Both the position numbers and the translations under genes were made by a program. From Spisula solida (Eukaryota; Mollusca; Bivalvia; Venerida; Mactridae): a DNA stretch of 64,000 nucleotides. Numbering within the stretch: position 1 is the stretch's first letter; the number at the start of each line of letters is the position of its first letter. Location of the stretch: NCBI GenBank assembly GCA_947247005.1, contig OX365955.1:17527322-17591321 (forward strand), written 5' to 3'. Shown in pieces: positions 24,530 to 34,950 of the stretch. The notes under the pieces were generated by a model. The model saw only the letters and a program-made list of their open reading frames with translations. It did not search any database and was not told the DNA's origin.

Positions 24530-26107
24530 CTTAACCCATAGTCCATTAGTTACACCGATCCATATTGAACGTTTAAGGTACTGGTTATCAGGGTATCAGT
24601 TTAAAGACTACATATTAACAGGGGTTTCCCAAGGTTTCCAACTGGGCTTAATTTGGGAGAGGCAGTCATTAAACACTTCCAATCTAAAATCTTGTTTAGA
24701 ACTCCCTCACATAGTAGAGATTAAATTAAAAAAGGAAGTAAACTTGGGTCGTATAGCGGGTCTGTATGATTATCCTCCTTTACACAATTTTAGGGTAAGT
24801 CCTATAGGAGTTGTTCATAAAAAAGAGCCAGGTTCTTACAGACTTATACACCATTTAAGGTACCCCAAAGACAGTTCAGTTAATGATTTTATTGACCCAG
24901 AATTAGCTACAGTTGAATATTCTACGTTTGATGATGCTGCTGCTTTGGTTAGATTACTGGGTCCTGGTTGTTTCATGTCTAAAACAGACATAGACTCAGC
25001 CTATCGTATAATACCCATTCACCCTTCAGATTACTCATTGTTAGCTTTTAAATTTGGTGGATATTATTACTATGACCGCTGTTTGCCAATGGGCGCTAGC
25101 TCATCATGCGCTATATTTGACAGGTTTAGTTCTGGTTTGAAGTGCATTGCTCAATCCAAACTGGCAATCAAATACATCATTCATATTTTAGATGATTTTC
25201 TTATAATGGGTCCTCCAAACAGTGATCAATGCCATAAGGATGTCCTAGTGTTTTTAGATCTATGTGTTGATGTAGGCGTCCCTATAAAACATGAAAAAAC
25301 AGTTAAAGCCTGTACAGTTCTTTTATGGGTTTAGAACTCGATTCAGTTGCTATGGAAGCTAGATTGCCATTGGATAAACTACAAAAGTTAAGGTCATCAC
25401 TGAGTACATATAAGCAGAGACGAAAAATCACTCTACGAGACCTCCAGTCTATTATAGGTTTGCTAAATTTCTGTTGCCAGATAGTTTTGCCCGGTAGAGC
25501 TTTTCTGCGTCGTCTTATCGACTTGACAAGAGGGCAATTAAAACCTCATCATAAAATCACATTAACAAGAGAGGGGCGTAGGGTTTTAGAAGCATGGTCA
25601 TTGTTCATAGAACATTTTAATGGCAAACATATCCTCCTCGATCTTAAGTGGGTGACAAACGACATTTTACATTTGTACACCGATGCGTCAGGCTCAATTG
25701 GTTACGGAGCGTTACTAAACAATCATTGGTTCTATGGGTCATGGTCAGACGCACATAGGGATTTCCACATTACATTTAAGGAGCTATTTCCTATTGTGCT
25801 CGCTTTAGAAATATGGGGTCCTATATTGTCAAACAAGTGTATCGTGTTACACTCGGACAATCAAGCAGTAGTCCATATCATTAACAAACAGTCATGTAAG
25901 GAAAGTAATATAATGCACCTTGTCAGGCGTTTGATAATGGCTTGTATGAAACATAATATATACTTCCGCTCAGAACATGTCAGAGGCTGTCTGAACAATC
26001 TAGCTGTTATGCTTTCTCGTTTGCAGATCAGGGAATTTCGGCGGAATGCCCCGACCGCAGACGCGGATCCAACACCAATACCAGACCATCTCCTAAGTCG
26101 CCTCTAA
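24530..26107 (+). pseudogene. Reverse transcriptase/RNase H of the Ngaro-like element, frameshifted
   Basis: The frame is open from 24222, but recognisable RT starts near 24530. Motifs are SPIGVVHKKEPGSYRLIHHL, SKTDIDSAYRIIPIHP, CLPMGASSSCAIFDRF and the catalytic HILDDFLIMG. A one-base loss in a T run near 25322 shifts the frame; the second part begins GLELDSVAMEARLP. RNase H follows with LYTDASGSIGYGALL, the Glu in FKELFPIVLALE and LHSDNQAVVH. The last acidic position reads NNLAVMLSRLQ where ADxLSR is expected, so a catalytic Asp is Val. Both defects argue against activity. Confidence 0.85.
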
Positions 26108-26124
26108 AAGAAGTTATAAGTTGT

Positions 26125-27018
26125 TTGCTACACAGTTCATTAGCAACCAGCTCTAGACGTTCGTACAGTGCAGCTTTCAACTTGTATAGGGATTTCCATG
26201 TTAGTTATTATGGTCGCCAACCAGTCGGCAAAATATCCGAGGAAAATCTTACACTTTTCATAGGTTATTGCCATTCTTCCGGCATGAAATATGCAAGCAT
26301 ATGTTCTAGGATATCAGCTTTGAGTTACTTTAACCAACTTCTGGGGGCACAACCGTTTAGCAATAATTTTCTTATCAAACGGGTTCTGTTGGGCTATAAA
26401 CGTCTATCACCAAGTTCGGATAAACGACTCCCTATAACGATTAAAGTCTTGAAGAAAATAGTCTATGTCCTAGGTTTGCTATTCAAAAGAAAGTACAACA
26501 TTACCCTGTATACTGCAATGTTTACACTGGCGTTTTTCGCGTTATTAAGAGTAGGCGAAGTCACTTACTCATACACAGGGTCCCACACTTTGTCGTACAA
26601 AGATGTCACAATACTGTCAAAGAACAATAGTCCATTAAAGCTATTGCTTTCCTTCAGACATTTCAAGCACTCCAAGGCACCTGTTTCAATAGAAATACTA
26701 CCTTACAAAAACACAGAGGTGTGTCCGGTCAATGCTGTCCATACTTACAGTACATTACGCCCTATGGTCAGGGGCCAGTTTTTTGTCAATCAATCTGGGT
26801 CCAAAGTTTCTACGAAGCAGTTCAGTCTGATTTTAAGAAAATGCATTGCTAAGATAGGCCTCAACCCTTGTCGCTACACATCACATAGTTTTAGAATAGG
26901 TGGTGCAACATTAGCTCATACAAGAAACTTCACTGATTCGCAAATAAGGAAATTGGGCAGATGGCAATCAAATGCATTCAATTCCTATCTTCGGCCATCA
27001 TCAATCCGTTTCAAATAA
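26125..27018 (+). CDS. Tyrosine recombinase of the Ngaro-like element
   Basis: The open frame of 297 codons follows RT by about 17 bases in another frame. The first codon used here (TTG) is not a convincing start, and it may be expressed by readthrough, frameshift or splicing. Catalytic residues of the tyrosine recombinase fold are present: Arg142 in LLRVGEV, His254 and Arg257 in HSFRIGGAT, Trp280 in LGRWQS (in place of His, as is common) and the nucleophile Tyr288 in NSYLR. An N-terminal SAM-like part is seen at residues 1-95 (SSRRSYSAAFNLY, ISALSYFNQLL). In YR retroelements this enzyme inserts a circular DNA intermediate instead of an integrase. It is the only major frame of this element without a break. 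Confidence 0.88.
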   Translation: MLHSSLATSSRRSYSAAFNLYRDFHVSYYGRQPVGKISEENLTLFIGYCHSSGMKYASICSRISALSYFNQLLGAQPFSNNFLIKRVLLGYKRLSPSSDKRLPITIKVLKKIVYVLGLLFKRKYNITLYTAMFTLAFFALLRVGEVTYSYTGSHTLSYKDVTILSKNNSPLKLLLSFRHFKHSKAPVSIEILPYKNTEVCPVNAVHTYSTLRPMVRGQFFVNQSGSKVSTKQFSLILRKCIAKIGLNPCRYTSHSFRIGGATLAHTRNFTDSQIRKLGRWQSNAFNSYLRPSSIRFK

Positions 27019-27129
27019 AAGAACTGTTCCTCATTGCCCCAGTTTGTTGCATTGCGTCATTTATGTACATACAGTAATACATTGTAATTTGATGTTTTAG
27101 ATATGTGACATTGCATACATTGTCGGATT

Positions 27130-27640
27130 TGGGCATAGACTAGCTTAGGTGGCTATGCTTGGTTTTTTGGCTTTGTGTGCTGGTTTACATTTTGTAAGCA
27201 TTAGGTTGCACATGGCTAGCTTATAAGTGACATTACATTACCCATTTTTGACATAGACCAGCTTAGGTGGCTATGCTCAATTGGGATTTTGGGTGCTGCT
27301 TTACATGTGTTTAAGACGCACACTAGTTACCTTATGCATATTTGTTAATTTTGTACATTGTTTCATTTACAATTTCTGACATAGACCAGCTAAGGTGGCT
27401 ATGCTTGATTCTGTTTCTGTGTGATGATTTACATATTAAGATAGTTCAGATGCACACTCTTTAATTTTTAGTTACATATCCAATTTTTGACATAGACCAG
27501 CTAAGGTGGCTATGTTTGATTTTGTTTTCTGTATGCTATTTTTATATATTAAGCAAGTTAATGTGCACAGTTGTTAATTTTTGGTATTATATTTCCAATT
27601 TCAGGACATAGACCAGCTAAGGTGGCTTGGCTTGAGATTT
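27130..27640 (+). repeat. ~115 bp tandem repeats after the recombinase
   Basis: GACATAGACCAGCTAAGGTG (or CTTAGGTG) followed by GCTATGCT occurs near 27134, 27250, 27377, 27487 and 27602, separated by AT-rich spacers with TTTACAT and GCACAC. These probably belong to the 3' end of the Ngaro-like element. The last copy is followed by AATATTTATTGAAATAAAGG, a possible polyadenylation region. Confidence 0.85.
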
Positions 27641-27863
27641 AATATTTATTGAAATAAAGGTAAACCTTTACATAAAGACACTTTCTATAAAAAGGACAAC
27701 CCATACCTAAGAACGTTCGGTCCATTTAACGTTCAACGGGAAACTTTAATCAATAATGTCACCAGTTTCCATGTCTCAAATACGCGGAAAAAGCTATCAA
27801 TTCTTTATTCGTCATTATAAGTTTATGAAACTTTCTTAATATGTAGATATATATAGGATCCGT

Positions 27864-27999
27864 CATGAGTTATCTTTGGAGATCATCAACATTTCTTAAA
27901 CGAGTCTAGAAAAGACAGGTTATTAAGCGAGCCTTTGGCGAGCTTAATAGTTTATTTTCGTGACGAGTTTAAGAAATGTTGATCCCAAAGACAACGAGT
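27864..27999. repeat. Foldback element with nested hairpin
   Basis: Outer arms pair CAACATTTCTTAAACGAG with CGAGTTTAAGAAATGTTG plus flanking TCTTTGG/CCAAAGA. Inside, TATTAAGCGAGCC at about 27921 pairs with GGCGAGCTTAATA. No coding content. Confidence 0.7.
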
Positions 28000-28210
28000 G
28001 GTGTTTTTTTATCCCATTACGATAGTTACCGAGTCAAAACTACGTTAGAAATAACGAATTTAAGCCTACGACGTTACGTTTTCGCGCCGAAAAGCTGGTG
28101 ACGTCACGTATTTGTTATCACACATGTTGGAGGACATTGTTCCGTCATTTGTTTTCGAATGGAAGATCACGGTATTTATATAGTATTTATATGTATTGCC
28201 TCACCACTGA

Positions 28211-29413
28211 TCGGTAATGCGAGAGATGTTCAACTTATATTTGAACAAAACTGAATATTTGCATTATTTTTCTAACCAAAAATCAACCATCTTGTCGAGT
28301 ACATTTTGTTTTGGTTTTTAAGACAAATAGAAGCATAAAGAAAGTGTTGGTATATTATGAATTACCCATGTCAGTGAAGACAATCAGTAATATTTGTCAT
28401 ATGAAGGGTCGTATCCGACCATCTGCTTGTTTTGACGAAATGGCACCGAATATTAAAACTCACAAAAAATAGTCGAAACTGCAATAACCATGTCCATTGG
28501 TTCTGTGATATCTAGGACAAATCCAATAACAGAAAGTTGGATGGCAGCGAAGTTGTAAGTATTAGTAGCTAACAACGTTCAATCGAATTATTTCGAAAAT
28601 GTAAGATGCAGAATTTCAGAAAAATTCGATGTTCATTAGCTCAATGCCAAGCAAAACAAAGAACGCAGACAAATGTCTTGGAGCCTGTATATGCGACTAC
28701 GGAACAGTGATTGGAATAAATGTGTCGTTCATGGGGAGTTAATGTTATATCTTAGAGGAAGTTATTACATGAACAGAGTCTTCTGTTTTAGAAAGGGTCA
28801 TGATTATAGACATTAGTTGGATTTAGTTAAGCTTGGTGTATTTGCGGCCGCTTTCATGGCATGGTCTTGTGTTTGATATTTTGAAAAGCGGAGCTCAGAA
28901 TGATTGAAAAGAGGACAAAAATGAACGCATATTTAATCTATGCAAAAGGTTGAAAAGTTTTTTTTTCCGGACACCTCCTTTTCATGGTAACATGCCAAAG
29001 ACAGGGTGTTTCGTTAATACTGAATTTCCTGTCACCCTACAAAATGTGTCATTTTGTACCTTATGAATTAGACTGGGAAGTATAGTTTACCCAAACAGTA
29101 GAAACCGAAGTCTCCTGATGAAGTATGAATAGAATTTAAATCTGGAGAATATTGAAACATCGAAAAGAGAAGCGAATTGTTAACATCCGCACTTGGAGGT
29201 TTTTGGCCTTAAACATGCAAAATCAACACACTCGATGATAGTTGATTCTGTTCTAAGGAGATTTCATATACATTCTACAATGGTTGTTTATATCTATTTA
29301 TACATAACTATACACTATTGAATTGACACAATTTGATTTCGATGTGAAATTTATTAAAATACTGGATGTTCAATTCTGTTCAAATATAAGTTGAACACCT
29401 CTCGTACTACCAA
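28211..29413. repeat. Long-range inverted repeat, arms about 45 bp
   Basis: 28211-28254 (landmark GTTCAACTTATATTTGAACA) matches the reverse complement of 29369-29413 with a few differences. The 1.1 kb between shows no coding sequence. It could be the termini of a decayed element. Confidence 0.5.
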
Positions 29414-29612
29414 AGATCTGATATCAGACCAAGTTCCAGCAGTATAGGTGGCGTATTTGTTTATTAATCTTCGTACTTGTTGCTTAATATTTTGTAACTG
29501 TTCTTTATATCCTTACAGTGGATGAATAAAAATACATATTGGAGATATTTATTCAAAAGTTCATCATTGTACGAAAATTATGTATATTTTAGAAAGTAAC
29601 AAACATATGTAC

Positions 29613-29918
29613 CTTTCGTACTTGAATATCGTTTTGTTGAACATAAATACAGCCGCCTGGTATAAATTCCGTTTCAATTTCCGTGAATATTTCACATAGA
29701 GCCATTTGAAAATGGTAGTTCATAGCTTTGCAATGAGACCGTAATCCACATTCTGTTACACAGTCAGATAAGGTAACTCTATGATAGGTTTGTATCCTGT
29801 GTGTATCCCTTTGACAGTGGTTCTCGAATGTGATCTTGTAATCAAGTTCCACTTCTCCGTTTTGTTTCACTAAGATACCTTGTACAACCAGTGGTATTGT
29901 TAGATATATAAGCCACAT
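29613..29918 (-). CDS. Exon 1 of a second PAN-domain gene (paralogue)
   Basis: From the ATG at 29918 (MWLIYLTIPLVVQGILV, a signal peptide) to the donor ACGAAAG|GTACAT there are exactly 102 codons, the same length and phase as the exon at 15209-14904. The six cysteines fall at the same residues (35, 53, 57, 63, 75, 90) and long stretches match (HCQRDTHRIQTYHRVT, SDCVTECGLRSHCK). Changes such as QLGRC to QMALC show divergence. I found no following cysteine-rich, sushi or lectin exon on the minus strand below it, so the gene may be spread over distant exons, may have lost them, or may be a dead duplicate. A role as a secreted binding protein is inferred. Confidence 0.8.
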
Positions 29919-32037
29919 TGTGAAGATAATCGGCTGAAATTTATGTATTCATATGGTTCAATTGGTACATTAACTTTGTGACGTTTCACAAAAGCATACA
30001 ACGAAATATATATATTTTTCATGCTAAGCAGTAAATTAATGCGACGAACTGCAAAAAGATTATATTAAGTCAGACAGGGAAGGCAGCACTCAACTTAACC
30101 AGCCGGGCACAAAAAATACTAAAAACATAAAACAAATACAAGGCACAATGCCCAAGCAAAGATCCGCCCAAGTCCAAGCTGTCAAAAAGTATAATAAATG
30201 ATTACTAGCTGAATGACCCAGTTTTCACAGCAAAACGACTATAATGACTAGTTTTAGCTGTCAGAAATCCTAAATCATGAAGTGCTCAACCTTCTTGCAC
30301 AAATGTATGTAATAATACATCTGTAAAATATGTGTGTTAGATTGCTCCCTAGCAGCCCAGTAGCTAGCAGTGTTAAGTTGAAAGTATAGCATGTCTAATA
30401 AATGTAGTATAAAGCATTGATAAAAACAGAAAATGTGTTGTAATTTATCAAAGTTTTACACCAAAGTGTCCAATTGTATGATCAGTTATATTGGCCCAAA
30501 ACAGTTGATGGTGGTTTACCTTGTATAGTAAAGGAACAAACACTAACCCATACACACTCATATTTCTATGGTTAATCTTCTCTGGAAACGCCTATACTGC
30601 AGCGTGTCAATAAAGCCCTATATAACTCGTTTTTACCATTGAATAAACAATAAAACATTAAATTACACCTTTGATAAAGATAGCCGGGCTCATTTGATTT
30701 CAAACATTGCTGTATACTTCATTGAAAAAATCCCTCATGGTTGTTAGTTTTCTCTTATTTTGGGTATTCAAAATACAAAACAAACGGAAAATATGTAATG
30801 AAACATATATCTATAAGATGACTATGTAAATCATGTTATATATAGGTACTACTAACCTTATCCTAACAAGATATCCAAATATATCACATAGTTAATGTTC
30901 CCTTTAATCGCACGTGTATTTATCATTTAATTGTGAAGTTGACAACGAATACAATTATAAATCGGGATCTATGAGTTGATACATTTGTATTTTTGCGCGA
31001 ATGAAATTTTAAGTTACACAATTTCCTTAAATGAATTATGTATGATTGGACATTTAAGTTACCTCTCGAAAATGATATGTGGTTTCTGGACTAACGCAAA
31101 AATGTGACTTTTATTCAAACAAACGAAACAGAGAAACATATGTCACAATGACTACAAATTATGTATATACATTATGACATACATATCATGGTAGGCTACC
31201 TTATTGTTAAAGTTTGCATAGATAATTTCAGGCTATGTTTGATTTCTGAAAAGAGCAATTTATTATTGATACTAGATGATAGACTAGATGGCTTTACAGT
31301 ACAATCATACGTCATGCTGGTGTTTAATGTATTCAATTATATTTCCCTATTCTGACAGTTCATTCCTGTTTTTTATTTACAATACGTTTGTGATCATTCA
31401 AATTATCATAACTCATACAATGTCACCCATTAATTATTGACAAATAACTCAAAACTATTAATCTAATGTATTGTTCGCAATAGCTTTTACCTTATCAATT
31501 ATTGAAAACAAATTGATTATTACGTTAACATGTCAAAAGTATGTTCATTCGTAACTTTTCTATTTTAAATATTATCAGCATAATACAAACATTTCATATT
31601 TCTATCGACGTAAAACATTATCTCACTGACTTGGTATTCCCTTAAAGTTCTCTTGTGTTATACATGTGTTTAGTTTGCAATTATCGACGTTCAATATTTT
31701 TCATTTATGAGTTTAACAGTACATGCAAACACTTGACCAGAAATCCAAGATAGAAAATTGGAACTATATATATCAATTATTGTCATCGCATCGCATACGG
31801 CATTTAAGATAATTTTTGGATAAGAATACATTGATATTTCTCGATCAAAACGGTTCAGCACCCTAGTATCAGACCGTTCTTAATAAGTATGGTTATTATT
31901 TAATGATAAAAAGTGATGTTTGAGCAAAAGTAGTTAAAACCCTTCCTGGTCAGTCTACATGCAGTAACTCTGATCTTGTTCTCCATGACTGGTCTGATGC
32001 TACCTAATTAGCATAGCGCGTTTATGTAGTACATTTT
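29919..32037. other. Intergenic, nothing recognised
   Basis: AT-rich sequence without domain-bearing frames or clear repeats. Confidence 0.4.
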
Positions 32038-32287
32038 GCAGACTTAGAATGAGAAGGTCGTAAAGTTGTACAAAAACGCTAGATTGATAAAACAAGAAAA
32101 TACTGTATGAAAACAGCTCTTTATTTATGGAAAAACAAGCTTTCTCAACTTCAGTTTGGTCAACATGACCTGTTCTGATTTGCACGAACACAGGCTCATA
32201 AGAAGCGCCTTGTGGTGCAGATTACACATATGTGTGGGTTTTATAAGGTCGTGAGTAGCACTTACGACATCCTCATTCTAAGCCAGC
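32038..32287. mobile_element. MITE, GCTGGCTTAGAAT family, copy 1
   Basis: The left end GACTTAGAATGAGAAGGTCG and the right end (minus strand GCTGGCTTAGAATGAGGATG) form inverted repeats of about 28 bases. The interior shares AACAAG, ACAAGCTTTCTCAACTTCAG and GGCTCATAAG with the neighbouring copy. Confidence 0.7.
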
Positions 32288-32415
32288 AATTTATACATTG
32301 GTACTAATTCTGAAACCAAAATTCGACCACGTGACTGATAATGGGCCAAACCATCGAATCAATACATGTAAGTTGTGTAAGGAACCCCTTCAATACACTT
32401 ACAATTGGCTATATC

Positions 32416-32633
32416 GCTGGCGGATAATTAGAAGGTTGTAAGTTCAGAAAACAAGAAAAGTGTGTCTGAAAACTAGTCCTTACTTATAGAAAAACAAGCT
32501 ATTTAAACTCAGGTTGGTCACCATGACTACTTTCGATTTTCATGAAAATAGGCTCATAAGCAGCGCCTTGAGATACATATTTCAAAAATGCACGAGTCTT
32601 ATAGTACTTACGACCTTCTAATTCTAAGCCAGC
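32416..32633. mobile_element. MITE, GCTGGCTTAGAAT family, copy 2
   Basis: Left GCTGGCGGATAATTAGAAGG and right (minus strand GCTGGCTTAGAATTAGAAGG) are inverted repeats. The interior is similar to copy 1. A half copy begins at 41253 inside the copy A duplication. Confidence 0.75.
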
Positions 32634-33917
32634 TATATATCAATACCAATGACACGGCTTGCACTCTGAGCTACAAAGAGTTATATTATATACCCAGTGT
32701 TCATTCAATACCAAACCTAAGTCCTATGTATGTGTATCAACAACCATTAAATGATCATTATCAGGCATAATACTTTAGCTAATGGACATTTTTCCTTTGA
32801 CACCACTCATCATTTAGTTAGACACTGATAATCTGTAACATTCTCGGACATTATCAAAATATCGTCAGCATACAATATATTTAGCGTTCTGATACAGCCC
32901 GTTTCATAAAGAATCATAAGTCTAAAAACTTATGACAGACTTAAGACTGACATAAGTTTTGACATAAGACCGTTTCAAAGAAGCTGTCTTAAGTTTGTCT
33001 TAAGCTTAAGACCGATATCGGTCATAAGTCCGATTTAAGAACGATTATTGACATCTTCATATGGAGTTAGAAAAATATACACGTGCAGTTTACCGCCGGA
33101 CGTCGCTATACGCGCACCTGCACAAATAGGAGTATCTACACAGTGATAAATTTAGATCTAGATATCAATAAAATATAGCTGATAAAAAAAACTTTATAGC
33201 TTTACTGTAGGTCTAGATCTACCGAGATATCTTCATCCAAGCTCCAGTGTTAGGCACATGGTCAATGCCGACTTCCGTACGCTCACTGAAATCACTTTCT
33301 ATTAAATATATCTACTTAATCATAATCTTAGTTTTGTTTTAAATAGGCGACTTCGTATCCAGATTCTTAGCTTTTATTTTCTGTTAACTTTAATTCGACC
33401 CAGCTACGCCACTGATCATGTGTATTGACCGTGGGCAATTCAACTTTCCCTATACGTCATCAATCAATGACATCATAAATCACGTCATCATTTTCTGTGT
33501 GGATGTAGTTTGTAAACAATACATTGTCCGTTTTTATCGTTCATCGTGACAATGAACATGTAATATGTGGAATCAAGGCACAATTTGATATGTCAATTAT
33601 AGATAGGTGTATTTTATGTGAGGATTTAGTGTTAAGTATTTGGCAATACGTCGGACCAAAGATATTTAGGTCTTTGGTCGGCCTGTTACTTGCAAATAAT
33701 TCCTTACAGTAGAAGCCTGGAGACAAGTAGCATTTTATATCTAATAAGTCTAGTCTATTGTTGTTATATAACTGAGGCTAGATTGAAACTATAGCAATAA
33801 ATTATAATATTATAATTAAGGCCGATCGGCAGCCTCAAAAGGCATAATAATAAACTCGTGAAGACCAAAATAAACATAAATAAATAAACCACAGGTACCC
33901 GGCGGTCATGAAAATGC

Positions 33918-33932
33918 CCCCCCCCCCCCCCA
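33918..33932. repeat. C homopolymer
   Basis: A run of about 15 C in AT-rich DNA. A similar run lies at about 53444-53454. Confidence 0.8.
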
Positions 33933-34649
33933 AATAAACACCCAACAAATTCTCAACAAAATATATCGATTTATCATATCTGCAAGTGTGTGATTATTTT
34001 GTTGAGAACAATTTTATTTGATGTGATAGTTATTAAAACAACATAATATCATTATGTAGATCTAGTAGGGTTGTAGAGTTCAGGTTTAATAGTTGCCATA
34101 TGGTATAGATCTGCTTGGGTAGAACACTCACATCTTAACTATGCTATTGGGGTCTACATGGGGAGGGGTCAAGACATTATGGGTGATTGTGTCATATATA
34201 TATATATATTTACAGACACTCTTGCACAGTCTGGGAATTTAGGATTTGAAACTTTATCTACATATTTTTCCTTATTCCTGTAGGTCTATACATATTTCCT
34301 GCAGAAGTGACTTGCATCAATCAGTAATTACTAGTCCAAGTCTCCCACACAAGTGCTCATTTCACAGACTGATTGCATAGGGACCTGTGTTATTTTTTGT
34401 AATAAAAGTATTTATAAAGCAATAATTACTGTAGATCTATCATTTCTTTGTAAAATTAGGCTAGTGCTGGTCATTTTGAGAAATGTGTTGAAATGTGTGT
34501 CCAAAGCCCAGATTAAAAACAAATTCAATGGGTTCAAAGCCAACCCTGTGTGAAGTTTCATGAATGATTTACATACTATTGTTGCTGTCTATTAATAACC
34601 AACCATGTTTCATGAGAAAAACTAGTATGTAATGGTTGTGTCAGATATT

Positions 34650-34777
34650 CCATCCAAGTAAATGTATCAATGATAAAGTATACAACTTATGTTTTACAGA
34701 ATTTGATTCATATTACTGAAATATCAATCAATTTCTGTACTGTTTTATTCTTTATCATTGATACAGTTACCTGTGAT
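34650..34777. mobile_element. MITE, GTATCATTGATAAAG family
   Basis: GTATCAATGATAAAGTATAC near 34664 and its inverse (TTTATCATTGATACAGTTAC) near 34751 bound about 128 bp, inside the 4.8 kb element. Confidence 0.6.
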
Positions 34778-34848
34778 TCCACATATACACTTTGCAAATG
34801 GTAATGGCACTATGAAAATACTGTTAGACCATGACATGTTATTTAAGC

Positions 34849-34950
34849 ATCACAAGTAAGTGTATCATTGATAAAGAATACAATTTAAGTTTCATATATA
34901 TCTTAAAATACTCTATTAAAGACTATTATCAATGGCACAGTTACCTGTGG
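34849..34950. mobile_element. MITE, GTATCATTGATAAAG family, second copy
   Basis: ATCACAAGTAAGTGTATCAT on the left and ATCAATGGCACAGTTACCTG on the right are inverse-related ends of the same family as the neighbour 70 bp upstream. Confidence 0.55.

Larger units (their letters stand above)
21200..27650 (+). mobile_element. Ngaro-like tyrosine-recombinase retroelement
   Basis: Gene order is SGNH hydrolase, tandem repeats, gag-like, RT/RNase H and tyrosine recombinase, with no protease, integrase or DAM methyltransferase. RT plus RNase H plus tyrosine recombinase defines the DIRS order. Lack of the methyltransferase and presence of an SGNH hydrolase, reported for some Ngaro elements, point to Ngaro. 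The outer ends and split direct repeats of that group could not be fixed by eye, so the limits are approximate. The element is inactivated by frameshifts in hydrolase, gag and RT and by a stop in gag, but the recombinase frame is open. Confidence 0.8.
27651..29612. other. No gene; inverted-repeat sequences
   Basis: It includes the hairpin at 27864-27999 and a 45 bp inverted repeat (28211-28254 against 29369-29413), each listed separately. No exon of the second PAN gene was recognised here. Confidence 0.4.
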
